From Microbulbifer rhizosphaerae (GTDB lineage Bacteria > Pseudomonadota > Gammaproteobacteria > Pseudomonadales > Cellvibrionaceae): 64,000 nucleotides of DNA. A program made the position numbers and the translations under genes. Below are positions 23,717 to 33,599 of the stretch, one piece after another. The notes under the pieces are model-generated. The model searched no databases, was not told where the DNA came from, and was given only the letters and a program-made list of their open reading frames with translations. Each line of letters opens with the position of its first letter. Within the stretch, counting starts at the first letter, position 1. The DNA lies in contig NZ_JACHWZ010000002.1 of assembly GCF_014191725.1 (NCBI RefSeq), forward strand, positions 1 to 64,000, in the 5' to 3' direction.

Positions 23717-26146
23717 ATGAGAGAACAAGAAGTAGTCCGCCAGGGAGAAAACTCCCGCGCCCGCAATCCCTTTGCCCCCAGCCTGCTGGCCCTGGCCGTC
23801 GCTGGTGTCGGTGTCATTGTGCAGCCGGCCCTGGCCGATGACCTGCTGGAACTGGAAGAGGTGATGGTCACCGCCAGTCCCCGGCCCGTGTCCAAGATGG
23901 AGTCCAGCACCTCGGTGAGCTCAATGAACACCGACGACCTGGCCAATTACGCGCCCCGCTCCACCGCCGAGGCCTTTCGCAATATCCCCGGTATCCGCGC
24001 CGAGGCGTCGGGTGGCGAGGGCAATGCCAATATCGCCGTGCGCGGCCTGCCGGTGGCCTCCGGCGGCGCCAAGTTTCTGCAGCTGCAGGAGGACGGCCTG
24101 CCGGTGATGCAGTTCGGCGATATCGCCTTCGGCAACGCCGATATCTTTCTGCGTCTCGACTCCACTGTCGGCCGGGTAGAATCCATCCGCGGCGGCTCCG
24201 CCTCCACTTTTGCCTCCAACTCACCGGGCGGGGTGATCAACGTGATCAGCAAGACCGGCGAGGAGGCCATCGGCAGTGCCAGCGCCACCGTCGGCCTGGA
24301 CTATGACAGCGTGCGCACCGACTTCGAATACGGCGGCCCCCTGGCGGACGGCTGGCGCTACCACGTCGGCGGCTTCTACCGCGAGGGCGACGGCCCCCGC
24401 GACGCCGGCTATACCGGCAACTCCGGCGGCCAGATCAAGGCCAATCTGACCCGTGAATTCGACAACGGCTACGCGCGGGTCTACTTCAAGCACCTGGACG
24501 ATAAGGCCGTCAGCTACATGCCCATGCCCGCCAGGGCTGGCGGCGGCTCCATCACCGGCTACGATATCCTCGAGGACACATTGCAGACGCCGCTGCTGAA
24601 AACCAATCTCGGCATCGGTGACGACGGCAACACCCGCCGCAGTGATATCACCGACGGCATGCACCCCGTCTATACCGCCGTGGGTACTGAACTGTCCTTC
24701 GACCTGGCGGACAGCTGGACGGTGACCGACCGCTTCCGCAAGGCCTTTGTGGACGGCGGCTTCAACACCCCCTTCCCGGCAGAGATTGGCGACGCCCAGG
24801 GCATCACCGAATCCATCGGCGGGGCCGGCGCCACCCTGGTCTACGCCAACGGCTCCCAGGCCGGCAGCGCCCTCAACGGCAACGGCCTGGCCATGCGCAT
24901 GCACCTGTTCGATGTCGAGTACAACGACTTCGGCAGCTATACCAACGATCTCAAGATCAGCAAAGCCTTCGACAGTGCCACCCTGACCTTCGGCTACTAC
25001 GCGGCCTCCCAGACCATCGACATGTCCTGGCTGTGGAACTCCTACCTGATGGAAGTCAAAGGGGACAAGGCGGCGCTGCTGGACGTGGTGGACGCCGACG
25101 GCAATCTGCAAACCGATAACGGCCTGCTCGCCTACGGGGTGCCCTTTTGGGGCAATTGCTGCACGCGCAATTACGATACCGAATACGATATCCGCGCGCC
25201 CTACGTCTCCCTCGAGTGGCTGCTGGGCGACCTCACCCTGGATGCCAGCCTGCGCCACGACAGCGGCAGCGCCGACGGCTCCTATGCCGGCACCGTGCAA
25301 ATGGCCGACGTGGACGTGAATGGCGACGGCACAATCTCGGTGCCGGAACAGAGCGTGTCTTTCGTGGACAACGACAACGCCCTGCCGGTGGACTACGACT
25401 GGAGCTACACCTCCTACTCCGTCGGCGCCAACTATCTGCTCACGGAGGACCTGGCGGTGTTCGGGCGCCTCAGTCACGGCGGCCGCGCTAATGCCGACCG
25501 CCTGCTGTTCGGCCCCAACGTACTGACCGACGGCGGCCTGCTGGACGACAACGCCGCGGTGGACGAAGTGGACCAGGTGGAGACCGGAGTGAAATACCGG
25601 CGCGACAACCTGGGCCTGTTCGTAACCGCCTTCTACGCGGAAACCGAGGAGCAGAATTTCGAGGCCACTACCCAGACGTTCTTTGATCGCGACTACAAGG
25701 CGCAGGGCGTGGAGTTCGAAGGCTCCTATCAAATGGGCGATTTCAACCTCTCCGGCAGTGTGACCTGGACCGACGCCGAGATCGCCAGCGACAAGCTGAA
25801 TCCGTCGCTGGAAGGCAACACCCCGCGCCGCCAGGCGGACTGGATCTACGCGCTGACGCCCTCCTACACCACCGACCGCTACAGTGTGGGGGTAAATATC
25901 ATCGGCACCAGCGACGCCTATGCGCAGGACAATAACGGCCTGAAATTCGATACCTACACCCAGGCCAACCTGTTCGCCAATTATTTCATCACCCCGGCGG
26001 TTTCCGTCAGCCTGAACGTGAACAACCTGTTCGACGAAGAGGGGCTCACCGAGGCGGAAGAGGGCTCGATGACCGAGAACGGTATTATCCGCGCCCGCTC
26101 CATCAACGGTCGCACCAGTTCGGTGACGTTCAAGTATGAATTCTGA
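23717..26146 (+). CDS. TonB-dependent outer-membrane receptor (probable sugar/oligosaccharide uptake)
   Basis: About 809 residues. I use the ATG at 23717 with GAGGAG 7 bases upstream. After a long signal peptide the TonB box region LEEVMVTASPRP appears. A plug domain follows (about 60-180; SSTSVSSMNTDDL, FRNIPGIRAEASGG, RVESIRGGSAS, FASNSPGGVINVISK), then a 22-strand barrel ending ...SSVTFKYEF with terminal Phe. It should import a ligand across the outer membrane using TonB energy. Placement among a symporter, a GH32-like enzyme and a sugar kinase points to a fructose-containing saccharide rather than iron. No Fur-box-like sequence is seen upstream. Confidence 0.88.
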   Translation: MREQEVVRQGENSRARNPFAPSLLALAVAGVGVIVQPALADDLLELEEVMVTASPRPVSKMESSTSVSSMNTDDLANYAPRSTAEAFRNIPGIRAEASGGEGNANIAVRGLPVASGGAKFLQLQEDGLPVMQFGDIAFGNADIFLRLDSTVGRVESIRGGSASTFASNSPGGVINVISKTGEEAIGSASATVGLDYDSVRTDFEYGGPLADGWRYHVGGFYREGDGPRDAGYTGNSGGQIKANLTREFDNGYARVYFKHLDDKAVSYMPMPARAGGGSITGYDILEDTLQTPLLKTNLGIGDDGNTRRSDITDGMHPVYTAVGTELSFDLADSWTVTDRFRKAFVDGGFNTPFPAEIGDAQGITESIGGAGATLVYANGSQAGSALNGNGLAMRMHLFDVEYNDFGSYTNDLKISKAFDSATLTFGYYAASQTIDMSWLWNSYLMEVKGDKAALLDVVDADGNLQTDNGLLAYGVPFWGNCCTRNYDTEYDIRAPYVSLEWLLGDLTLDASLRHDSGSADGSYAGTVQMADVDVNGDGTISVPEQSVSFVDNDNALPVDYDWSYTSYSVGANYLLTEDLAVFGRLSHGGRANADRLLFGPNVLTDGGLLDDNAAVDEVDQVETGVKYRRDNLGLFVTAFYAETEEQNFEATTQTFFDRDYKAQGVEFEGSYQMGDFNLSGSVTWTDAEIASDKLNPSLEGNTPRRQADWIYALTPSYTTDRYSVGVNIIGTSDAYAQDNNGLKFDTYTQANLFANYFITPAVSVSLNVNNLFDEEGLTEAEEGSMTENGIIRARSINGRTSSVTFKYEF

Positions 26147-26298
26147 TTTTTTTTCTGATTGATAGCGGCACAGGGATGCGCCGCCGCCGGCCGCAGGTCG
26201 GCGCGAGCTCGCGAAATACCGGCAGATCCGCGCATCTGTGCCAGTATTTCGAGGGTGATGATCGAATAGATCAGAAAGATCGTCAGTAGTACCCGTTG

Positions 26299-26336
26299 GT
26301 CCGGGCAATCCCCCTCCCTGCGCCCGGACCTTTTTT
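26299..26336 (+). terminator. Rho-independent terminator after the TonB receptor
   Basis: GGTCCGGGC pairs with GCGCCCGGACC over a pyrimidine loop and is followed by TTTTTT. It would separate the receptor transcript from the kinase gene that begins 47 bases later. Confidence 0.7.
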
Positions 26337-26382
26337 CGATTCCACAAGTTGCCGACAGGATTTTCTGGGACTCTTTTTCACG

Positions 26383-27312
26383 ATGTTACAGGATACTCAA
26401 AATACACCGCTTTTAGCCGGCCTCGAGGCGGGCGGTACCAACTTCAACTGTGTGCTGGCTCGCGATCCGCGCACCATCCTCGCCCGCGCCCGATTTCCCA
26501 CTGAAAAACCGGAGCGCACCCTGGCGAAGGTACTGGCTTTTTTCCGCGAGGAAAGCGCGCGCCTGGACCCGCTGGGCGCAATGGGGATCGCCAGCTTCGG
26601 ACCCGTGGACAACAACCGGGCCTCGCCCGACTACGGTCGCATCCTGAACACCCCCAAACGCGACTGGGTACACATCGATCTGCTGGGTTGGTTTCGCGAA
26701 CACCTGGGTGTTCCGGTGAACCTGGAGACCGACGTCAACGGCGCCGCGCTGGCGGAACAGCGCCTGGGGGCGGCGCAGGGTATCGACAATTTTATCTATG
26801 TCACCGTGGGTACCGGCATCGGCGCCGGTATAGTGATGGGCGGTCGCATTATCAATGGTTTCACGCATCCCGAAGTCGGGCATATGCGCATGTCCCGGGA
26901 TGCGAACCGGGACCCCTTCCCCGGCTGCTGCCCGTTTCACGGCGACTGCCTGGAAGGGCTGGCCTGCGGCCCCGCCCTGGAGTTGCGCTGGCGGCGCCCC
27001 GGCACGGAACTGCCGCCCGCCCACCAGGCCTGGGAACTGCAGGCGGATTACCTGGCCCAGATGTGCGCCAACCTGACCTATTGCTACGCGCCGGAGCGGA
27101 TTATTCTCGGCGGCGGCGTCATGCAGAACGCCTTTCTGTTCCCGCTGATTCGCGAGCGCGTGCAACAGCTGCTCAACGGCTACGGGCCGCCCCCGGCGCT
27201 GGCACATCCGGATTCCTATATCGTACCGCCGGCACTGGGCGGCGAATCCGGCCAGTTGGGCGCGCTCCTGTTGGCACAACAGCAGCTCCATGGGAATCCG
27301 CCGGCAGCGTAG
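26383..27312 (+). CDS. ROK-family sugar kinase (fructokinase-like)
   Basis: About 309 residues from the ATG at 26383, where homology begins (LLAGLEAGGTNFNCVLA, the phosphate-binding motif). Upstream residues of the longer frame are encoded by the terminator and are rejected. Further motifs: GIASFGPVD, NLETDVNGAALAEQ with the catalytic Asp, and VTVGTGIGAGIV. The ROK zinc site is GH followed by CCPFHGDCLEGLACGPA, then GGGVMQN near the end. This layout fits bacterial fructokinases, which phosphorylate fructose at C6. It would feed sugar released by the GH32-like enzyme into glycolysis. Confidence 0.85.
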   Translation: MLQDTQNTPLLAGLEAGGTNFNCVLARDPRTILARARFPTEKPERTLAKVLAFFREESARLDPLGAMGIASFGPVDNNRASPDYGRILNTPKRDWVHIDLLGWFREHLGVPVNLETDVNGAALAEQRLGAAQGIDNFIYVTVGTGIGAGIVMGGRIINGFTHPEVGHMRMSRDANRDPFPGCCPFHGDCLEGLACGPALELRWRRPGTELPPAHQAWELQADYLAQMCANLTYCYAPERIILGGGVMQNAFLFPLIRERVQQLLNGYGPPPALAHPDSYIVPPALGGESGQLGALLLAQQQLHGNPPAA

Positions 27313-27343
27313 GAAAGGCTGCCCGCCGCTGGTGATTTCTGCC

Positions 27344-27844
27344 CTAGTCCAACTGCCAATCCGGCACCTGCACCGATACCGGCTGCCTGGACGAGCGCTC
27401 GCTCTCCTCCACCAGATTTCCTTCGGCCGGTTTCAGGCTCAGGTGGGCTACATCCACCTGCACCGCCTTCTTTCCGGCCCGCTCGTGCTCCTTGACCAGG
27501 TTGCCCTCCATCGGCGCCAGACTCCAATCGGTTTGCGTGGGGGGCGGGGGCGTTCGGGATTCTGTCACCTGCGGTGCGGGCGATGGTGGCGGGGCCGGCG
27601 CTGCCGGCTCGCCCTCGGCCTTTAAGCTGGACTGGGCGCCCAGTTTGGCCAGGGTCGCCTGCAACTGTTCCGCCTGCACTTTGCCCAGCCCTTTTTTGAT
27701 CGCCAGCGGGCGGCCGCTGAACAGTTTCTCGATGGTTTCCGGGCCCGCCTTGAACAGGCGCGCCATGTTGGCCTTGACGTCGGCGGCGGTGTATCCGGGC
27801 ATCAGGTCGCCGCGGAAAACCAGGCTGTACGTAGGTTGAGACAC
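27344..27844 (-). CDS. Hypothetical protein with an N-terminal helical domain shared with DUF805-type proteins
   Basis: 166 residues. Residues 1-72 (YSLVFRGDLMPGYTAADVKA, ARLFKAGPETIEKLFSG, AIKKGLGKVQAEQLQATLAK) match a short domain often found at the start of DUF805 membrane proteins in Pseudomonas and relatives. The domain's function is unknown. The middle is Pro-rich (PAPPPSPAPQ) and disordered. The tail contains two similar segments (WSLAPMEGNLVKEHER and LSLKPAEGNLVEESER), an internal duplication. No signal peptide or membrane helix. It ends 33 bases before cysE and may follow it in one transcript. Confidence 0.55.
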   Translation of the reverse strand: MSQPTYSLVFRGDLMPGYTAADVKANMARLFKAGPETIEKLFSGRPLAIKKGLGKVQAEQLQATLAKLGAQSSLKAEGEPAAPAPPPSPAPQVTESRTPPPPTQTDWSLAPMEGNLVKEHERAGKKAVQVDVAHLSLKPAEGNLVEESERSSRQPVSVQVPDWQLD

Positions 27845-27876
27845 AGGCTTACCTCTGTTTTGTTGTTCTCAAGTGA

Positions 27877-28677
27877 TTAGCCGCCTGAATTCAGGGTCTG
27901 GTCCATGGTATAGGCCGGCTTATCCCCGGCGCGGCCGACGACCCTGGCGGGCACGCCGGCCACGGTTCTGTGTGGCGGAACATCGCGCAGTACCAGGCTG
28001 CCAGCCGCAATCTTCACGCCCTCGCCGATTCTCACCGGGCCGAGGATCTTGGCCCCGGCGCCGATCATCACCCCGCGGCCGATTTTCGGGTGGCGGTCGC
28101 CGCCGCCGCTGCCACTGCCACCCAGGGTGACCGAGTGCAGCATGGATACGTCATCCTCCACCACGCTGGTCTCCCCCACCACCAGGCCGGTGGCGTGGTC
28201 GATCATAATGCCGCTGCCGAAGCGCGCCGCCGGGTGGATATCCACCGCGAACTGCTCCGACACCCGGCTCTGGAAATACAGCGCCAGGGTATGCCGCCCC
28301 TGCAGCCACAACCAGTGCGCCACCCGGTGCGACTGCAATGCGTGGAAACCCTTGAAGTACAGAAAGGGGGTCAGGTACTGGTCGCAGGCGGGATCGCGGT
28401 CGTACCAGGCGCAGATGTCCGCGCGCATGGCGCGGGAGATCTGCGGGTCGTCCGCCAGCGCTGCGGCGATGACCTCCTGCAGCGCGGTGGCGGTGAGGGC
28501 GCTGTGGTTCAACACCGAGGCCAGTTGGTAGGCGAGTGCCCTGTCGAGGGATTTGTGGCGCAGCACCGTGTTGTGAAAATAGCTGGCCAATACTGGTTCG
28601 TCTGCCGCCGCCGCGGTGGCCTCGGCGCGCATCGCGCTCCAGATGTCCCGCTTTTCTATATCGCCGTTGATAGCCAC
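27877..28677 (-). CDS. cysE: Serine O-acetyltransferase
   Basis: Acetylates serine with acetyl-CoA as the first step of cysteine synthesis. The N-terminal helical domain (SAMRAEATAAAADEPVLAS, RHKSLDRALAYQLASVLNH) precedes a left-handed beta-helix of hexapeptide repeats: DIHPAARFGSGIMIDHATG with the catalytic His, GETSVVEDDVSMLHSVTLGG, and GRGVMIGAGAKILG. An ATG-initiated frame extends 23 residues further, but that part is encoded by a REP palindrome (28697-28730) and lacks homology. I therefore prefer the GTG at 28677, preceded by AAGAGG. About 266 residues, close to E. coli CysE. Confidence 0.92.
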   Translation of the reverse strand: MAINGDIEKRDIWSAMRAEATAAAADEPVLASYFHNTVLRHKSLDRALAYQLASVLNHSALTATALQEVIAAALADDPQISRAMRADICAWYDRDPACDQYLTPFLYFKGFHALQSHRVAHWLWLQGRHTLALYFQSRVSEQFAVDIHPAARFGSGIMIDHATGLVVGETSVVEDDVSMLHSVTLGGSGSGGGDRHPKIGRGVMIGAGAKILGPVRIGEGVKIAAGSLVLRDVPPHRTVAGVPARVVGRAGDKPAYTMDQTLNSGG

Positions 28678-28696
28678 TGCCCTCTTCAGTCTTGGT

Positions 28697-28730
28697 TGTA
28701 GGAGCGGATGGCTGCCCCCCGCTCCTACAA
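28697..28730. repeat. REP palindrome, short type A variant
   Basis: TTGTAGGAGCGG and CCGCTCCTACAA form a 12-base perfect stem around a 10-base loop, directly upstream of the preferred cysE start and just before the end of the M15 peptidase gene. Confidence 0.75.
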
Positions 28731-28732
28731 AT

Positions 28733-29452
28733 TCATGGGAAATCAAAGTTGTCGGGATAACACTCCTCCGGCACCCATATAAACCGCTGGAAGATGGACT
28801 CTATATTGCCGCATACCACATCGCCCAGCGCCAGCTCACAACTTTGCAATTGCGCGCGCAGCAGCTCCGGTGTCAGCAGCCGCTGCAGTTCGCGGGCACG
28901 CGGTGCATAACTCAGGTGCCAACGCTCCGGCGCCACGCCGCCGCGGTCTTCGGCGTAGGGGCGGAACAGCCCGTAGCTGCGACCGGCGGCGATCTGCGCG
29001 TCCAGCCAGCGGTGGAAAGGGCCGAAGATGCCATGGTCGGCGACCTCCTGCGGGCTCAGTTGCAGGCGGTAGTCCGCGGGCATCGCCGCCGCGTCCACCA
29101 CATCGAAATCAGTGCCCCAGTGATGGCGGGAGGCGCCCGGCAGTGCCGACCAGCGCAATATAGCGAAGGCGGCCTGCTCTGGCGACAGCTGTGCCATATC
29201 CAGCGGCTCGCCGACGCTGTCGAGCACCGGTCTGCTGCCCGATACCTTGTTGTTCCAGATGGTGCGCTGGCGCTCGAAACTGCGGAAACCGGAAACCACC
29301 TGGGGTTCGAAACCCGCCATCTGCGCATCCGCGTTCAGCCGCTCGAACGCCACCAGTGCCTCCGGGTGCAGCAACTGCCCGGAGCGCGGCTCGAGGATGA
29401 CGTGTTCGTCGCCCAGGCCAAAAAGCATTCGCTGCAATGGCGCCTCCAGCAT
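28733..29452 (-). CDS. M15-family D-alanyl-D-alanine carboxypeptidase (VanY-like)
   Basis: 239 residues. The zinc-site motif SRHHWGTDFDVVD (SxHxxGxAxD-type) and the second histidine motif PERWHLSYAP are both present. The preceding VVSGFRSFERQRTIWN block is that of VanY/M15B peptidases that trim peptidoglycan stem peptides. No signal peptide is visible, so it may be cytosolic or non-classically exported, as reported for several homologues. The start at 29452 follows GAGGAG. Its stop lies 55 bases before the cysE start, with a REP between. Confidence 0.82.
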   Translation of the reverse strand: MLEAPLQRMLFGLGDEHVILEPRSGQLLHPEALVAFERLNADAQMAGFEPQVVSGFRSFERQRTIWNNKVSGSRPVLDSVGEPLDMAQLSPEQAAFAILRWSALPGASRHHWGTDFDVVDAAAMPADYRLQLSPQEVADHGIFGPFHRWLDAQIAAGRSYGLFRPYAEDRGGVAPERWHLSYAPRARELQRLLTPELLRAQLQSCELALGDVVCGNIESIFQRFIWVPEECYPDNFDFP

Positions 29453-29568
29453 GTCATTCTCCTCGATTGTCCGCGGGCAAAGGTACCAAACCCGACTACA
29501 TTAGATACACCTACGCATACAACCATATCATCGGGGATCGACGGATTCCCAAAGACCCAATAATCGCC

Positions 29569-29632
29569 AACATCGGGGCCTGTTGGCACTGAATTCGATA
29601 GCCGCGATTCAGTGTTTAACAGGCCCCGATTT
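29569..29632. repeat. Long perfect inverted repeat in a divergent intergenic region
   Basis: CATCGGGGCCTGTT and AACAGGCCCCGAT pair perfectly, and nested inside are CACTGAAT and ATTCAGTG. The resulting cruciform has two stacked stems. It sits between the divergent M15 peptidase and TfoX-C genes. No T-tract follows. Confidence 0.7.
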
Positions 29633-29721
29633 GGCCTTCGGTCGTTTTGTGCTATGTTGCCCGGCGCGGCTGCGGGACCTGCCGGGCGAAATGGAAGTAC
29701 AACCAGTTAGGGATCAACTGC

Positions 29722-30006
29722 ATGCACCCGAGTCAATCAGAGCTGTTACAACTGAAGAACCTGGGCCTCGCCTCTGTCAATATTCTCCACTCTATCGGTA
29801 TCCGCTCCTGCGAGGACCTGCGTCGGGTCGGGCCGGTGGGCGCCTTTATCAGCATCCGCAACCGCGGCATCAACGTCTCCCGCGTACTGCTCTACGCCCT
29901 CCAGGGGGCGCTGCTGGACGTGCACTGGAACGAGCTGGACCCGGACCTGAAGGCGCGCCTGGTCAGCGAAGCGGACCGCCTGCTGTCCTCACAGGGCACC
30001 GAATAA
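29722..30006 (+). CDS. TfoX C-terminal-domain protein
   Basis: 94 residues. The whole protein corresponds to the C-terminal domain of TfoX/Sxy: LLQLKNLGLASVNILHSIGI, CEDLRRVGPVGAFISIR, VSRVLLYALQGALLDVHWNEL. The N-terminal domain of full TfoX, the part linked to competence and CRP-S control, is absent. Such stand-alone proteins have unknown function. I start at ATG 29722 (MHPSQSELLQL); the longer frame upstream has no homology. Next to htpX but with its own spacing of 67 bases. Confidence 0.8.
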   Translation: MHPSQSELLQLKNLGLASVNILHSIGIRSCEDLRRVGPVGAFISIRNRGINVSRVLLYALQGALLDVHWNELDPDLKARLVSEADRLLSSQGTE

Positions 30007-30073
30007 GACCGTTGAAAACACTTCCGGCGGCCCTATCTACACTTTCCCTAGAGAAGTGTTTTGGAGAACGCCG

Positions 30074-30949
30074 ATGTTGCGCATTGGTCTCTTCCTTCTG
30101 ACCAACCTGGCAGTACTGGTCCTGGTTGGCATTATATTCAACTTGCTGGGAATACAGGGCATCCTCGATGCCAACGGTGTCGACCTGAACCTGCCCGGGC
30201 TGTTATTGCTGTGCGCCATCTTCGGTTTCGGCGGCGCATTCATTTCCCTCCTGCTGTCCAAAACCATCGCCCGCACCACTACCCGCACCCGGGTGATAGA
30301 ACAGCCGCAGACCGCCGACGAACAGTGGCTGGTGGACACGGTGCGCGAACTGTCGAAAAAGGCCGGCATCGGCATGCCGGAGGTGGGGATATTTCCCATG
30401 CCCCAGGCCAACGCCTTCGCCACCGGATGGAACCGCAACAGCGCACTGGTGGCGGTAAGTGCCGGCCTGCTGCAGCGCTTCAACCGCGACGAGGCGCGCG
30501 CGGTGATCGGCCACGAGATCGGGCACGTGGCCAACGGCGATATGGTGACCCTGGCGCTGATCCAGGGGGTGCTGAACACCTTCGTGATGTTCCTCGCGCG
30601 CCTGGTCGGCTTCTTCGTCGACCGGGTGGTGCTCAGGAACGAACAGGGCCTCGGCATCGGCTACTTCGTCACCTCCATCGCCATGGACATCCTGTTCGGC
30701 TTCTTCGCGATGATGGTGGTAGCCTGGTTCAGCCGCCGCCGGGAGTACCGCGCCGATACCGCCGGCGCCGGCCTGGCCAGCCGCGGGGCCATGATCTCCG
30801 CCCTGACCCATTTGAGGACGGAAGCTGAGGCGGGGCGCGAACAGCCCCTGCCGAGCAACATGAAGGCCTTCGGCATCTTCGGCAACATGGGCGCGCTGAT
30901 GGCCAGCCATCCCCCTCTTGAGGATCGTATCGCCGCCCTGCAAAAATAG
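30074..30949 (+). CDS. htpX: HtpX, membrane zinc metalloprotease
   Basis: 291 residues from ATG 30074, with GGAG 9 bases upstream. Inner-membrane heat-shock protease that degrades damaged membrane proteins alongside FtsH. Two N-terminal transmembrane helices (about 1-25 and 33-55) are followed by the zinc motif GHEIGHVANGDM (about residue 145), two further helices, and the third ligand region SRRREYRADTAGA. Length and motif order match E. coli HtpX. The S1C protease gene follows by 28 bases, so a small membrane and envelope quality-control unit is likely. Confidence 0.94.
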   Translation: MLRIGLFLLTNLAVLVLVGIIFNLLGIQGILDANGVDLNLPGLLLLCAIFGFGGAFISLLLSKTIARTTTRTRVIEQPQTADEQWLVDTVRELSKKAGIGMPEVGIFPMPQANAFATGWNRNSALVAVSAGLLQRFNRDEARAVIGHEIGHVANGDMVTLALIQGVLNTFVMFLARLVGFFVDRVVLRNEQGLGIGYFVTSIAMDILFGFFAMMVVAWFSRRREYRADTAGAGLASRGAMISALTHLRTEAEAGREQPLPSNMKAFGIFGNMGALMASHPPLEDRIAALQK

Positions 30950-30977
30950 GCACTCACAACTGACTCTCACAGGTGCC

Positions 30978-32018
<1,041 letters not shown>

Positions 32019-32085
32019 CCACCGGCGGGCCCGCGGCCCGCAAGCCGAGCCGGGGCTCGGCGTTCCCGGCGAGTCCAAATCCGTT

Positions 32086-32442
32086 ATGCAGAAACACTTT
32101 CTTTGTCGTTACGACGAACTGACCGAGGGCCAATCCAAGGGGTTTTCCGTGGGCCCCTCATCTGAACAGGGCGACGCGGGCACTGACAATGTGTTCGCGG
32201 TGATGAAGGATGGCGAGGTCTACGCCTACAGAAACCACTGCCCCCACCAGGGGATCAACCTGGACTGGCAGCCGGACCAGTTCCTGGACCCGGAGGGGGC
32301 GCTGATCCAGTGCGCCTCCCACGGCGCGCTGTTCCTGATCGAGACCGGCGAATGTATCGCCGGCCCCTGCGCCGGCGAGGCGCTGATGCCGGTGCCGGTG
32401 GAGCACAGTCCGGAAGGGCTGTACGTATTATTGGCTGATTGA
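32086..32442 (+). CDS. Rieske [2Fe-2S] ferredoxin-like protein
   Basis: 118 residues. Both Rieske cluster-binding boxes are present: CPHQG in YRNHCPHQGINLDW and CASHGA in LIQCASHGALFLIE, giving the two Cys and two His ligands. No signal peptide or other domain. It is similar to small NirD/NirD-like or ring-dioxygenase-type ferredoxins; the partner is not encoded nearby. It is flanked by a type C-like palindrome upstream and a type A REP downstream, so it is probably transcribed alone. Confidence 0.85.
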   Translation: MQKHFLCRYDELTEGQSKGFSVGPSSEQGDAGTDNVFAVMKDGEVYAYRNHCPHQGINLDWQPDQFLDPEGALIQCASHGALFLIETGECIAGPCAGEALMPVPVEHSPEGLYVLLAD

Positions 32443-32450
32443 TTATTACC

Positions 32451-32613
32451 CTGTAGGAGCGGCGGGGCGGCCATCCGCCGCTGGCCGCGACAAATTTGTT
32501 GGAAACAAATTTGGACGCCGAAGGTGTCCGAAGGGTGAGCGCCATGGATGGCACGAATCAGCGATGGCGCTTCGAAGCTGGATCGATCGCGGCCAGCGGC
32601 CGCTCCTACAGGT
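32451..32613. repeat. REP cluster, type A (extended)
   Basis: CCTGTAGGAGCGGCGGGGCG opens the element and GGCCAGCGGCCGCTCCTACA closes it. The interior has a second hairpin, ACAAATTTGTTGGAAACAAATTTG. It is the longest copy of the family in the window. Confidence 0.75.
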
Positions 32614-32630
32614 AGGGTTCATTAAACAAT

Positions 32631-33329
32631 TCAGCGAAAGGGAATCGCCTCGCGCAGGGCAATCTCATCGGCACTGACCCCCGCCCGGTAGGCGATCACC
32701 TCCACCCCAGCCGCCAGTGCCCTATCCAGGGCGGCGGCATAGCCCGGGTCTATCTCCCGAGCCGCCGCCACCGTTTCGATTCCGGTGTGCTGCACGCAGT
32801 AGAAGAGCACCGCCCGCACGCCGCTCCCGGCGAGCGCCTGCAGTTCGCGCAGGTGCTTGGCGCCGCGGCTGCTGACCGCATCGGGGAAGAGCCCGCGAGC
32901 GCCCTCGGCGAGGGTGACATTCTTCACTTCCACATAGCAGTCGCCGGCCGGCCCGGACAGCAACAGGTCGATGCGGCTGTTTTCGCTGCCGTAGCGCACC
33001 TCGCGGCGCAGTGTTTCATACCCCTGCAACTCCGCGACAACCCCTGCGCCAATCGCCTCCTCCACCAGGCCGTTTGCACGCCCGGTATTCACCCCCGCCA
33101 GCGCCGCCTCGGGGGTGGTGGTGATTTCCAGGGTATGGCGGTACTTGCGCTTGGGGTTGCCGGAGTCCGAGTACCAGCAGGGAGTGTTTTCCGCCCAGCA
33201 GTTTTTCATCGAGCCGGTATTGGGGCAGTGAACGGTCATCAATTCGCCGGTTTCGATCTCGATATCAGCGAGGAAACGCTTATAGCGGCGCAGCAGCGTC
33301 CCACGCTGCAAGGGTGGATTAAACTTCAC
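32631..33329 (-). CDS. sfsA: SfsA, sugar fermentation stimulation protein homologue
   Basis: 232 residues, against about 234 in E. coli. I start at the GTG at 33329 because homology begins there (VKFNPPLQRGTLLRRYKRFL corresponds to [20 protein letters not shown]). An open frame runs 145 codons further upstream but overlaps the dksA promoter and start and is not coding. Conserved parts include CPNTGSMKNCWAE, NSRIDLLLSG and CYVEVKNVTL. SfsA is DNA-binding in E. coli, but its physiological role is poorly defined; the fold contains a nuclease-like core. Divergent from dksA. Confidence 0.88.
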   Translation of the reverse strand: MKFNPPLQRGTLLRRYKRFLADIEIETGELMTVHCPNTGSMKNCWAENTPCWYSDSGNPKRKYRHTLEITTTPEAALAGVNTGRANGLVEEAIGAGVVAELQGYETLRREVRYGSENSRIDLLLSGPAGDCYVEVKNVTLAEGARGLFPDAVSSRGAKHLRELQALAGSGVRAVLFYCVQHTGIETVAAAREIDPGYAAALDRALAAGVEVIAYRAGVSADEIALREAIPFR

Positions 33330-33599
33330 GGATGGGCACCTGCTGACAATCTGGGCGCCACAAAATACTACACCCGGCTGCGGTGTGGCGACCCCGGCAG
33401 TCGGCGGGGCTCCAGCATCCACCGCACAACATTTTGTGGCGCGAACCGCAGAGATTTGATAGCTTCCTCGCTCTCGGTCGCCAGGGTGGTGCCTTTCGCT
33501 CAAAAAAGCACCAGCCGGGAAGATTCCGACTAAGCTAGATTGAATTTGGTGGTGGTGCCCCCATATCCGGGGGCCCGTATACAACGAGAGGCAACGACT

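Noticed and set aside
24221-26347. Long open frame on the minus strand opposite the TonB receptor
   Set aside because: It is an antisense frame kept open by GC-rich codon bias; its translation is Val/Gly/Ala-rich without domains, while the plus strand encodes a clear receptor.
28678-28746. ATG-initiated extension of cysE
   Set aside because: The 23 extra residues are encoded mainly by a REP palindrome and have no counterpart in CysE proteins; a GTG with a ribosome-binding site lies at the point where homology starts.
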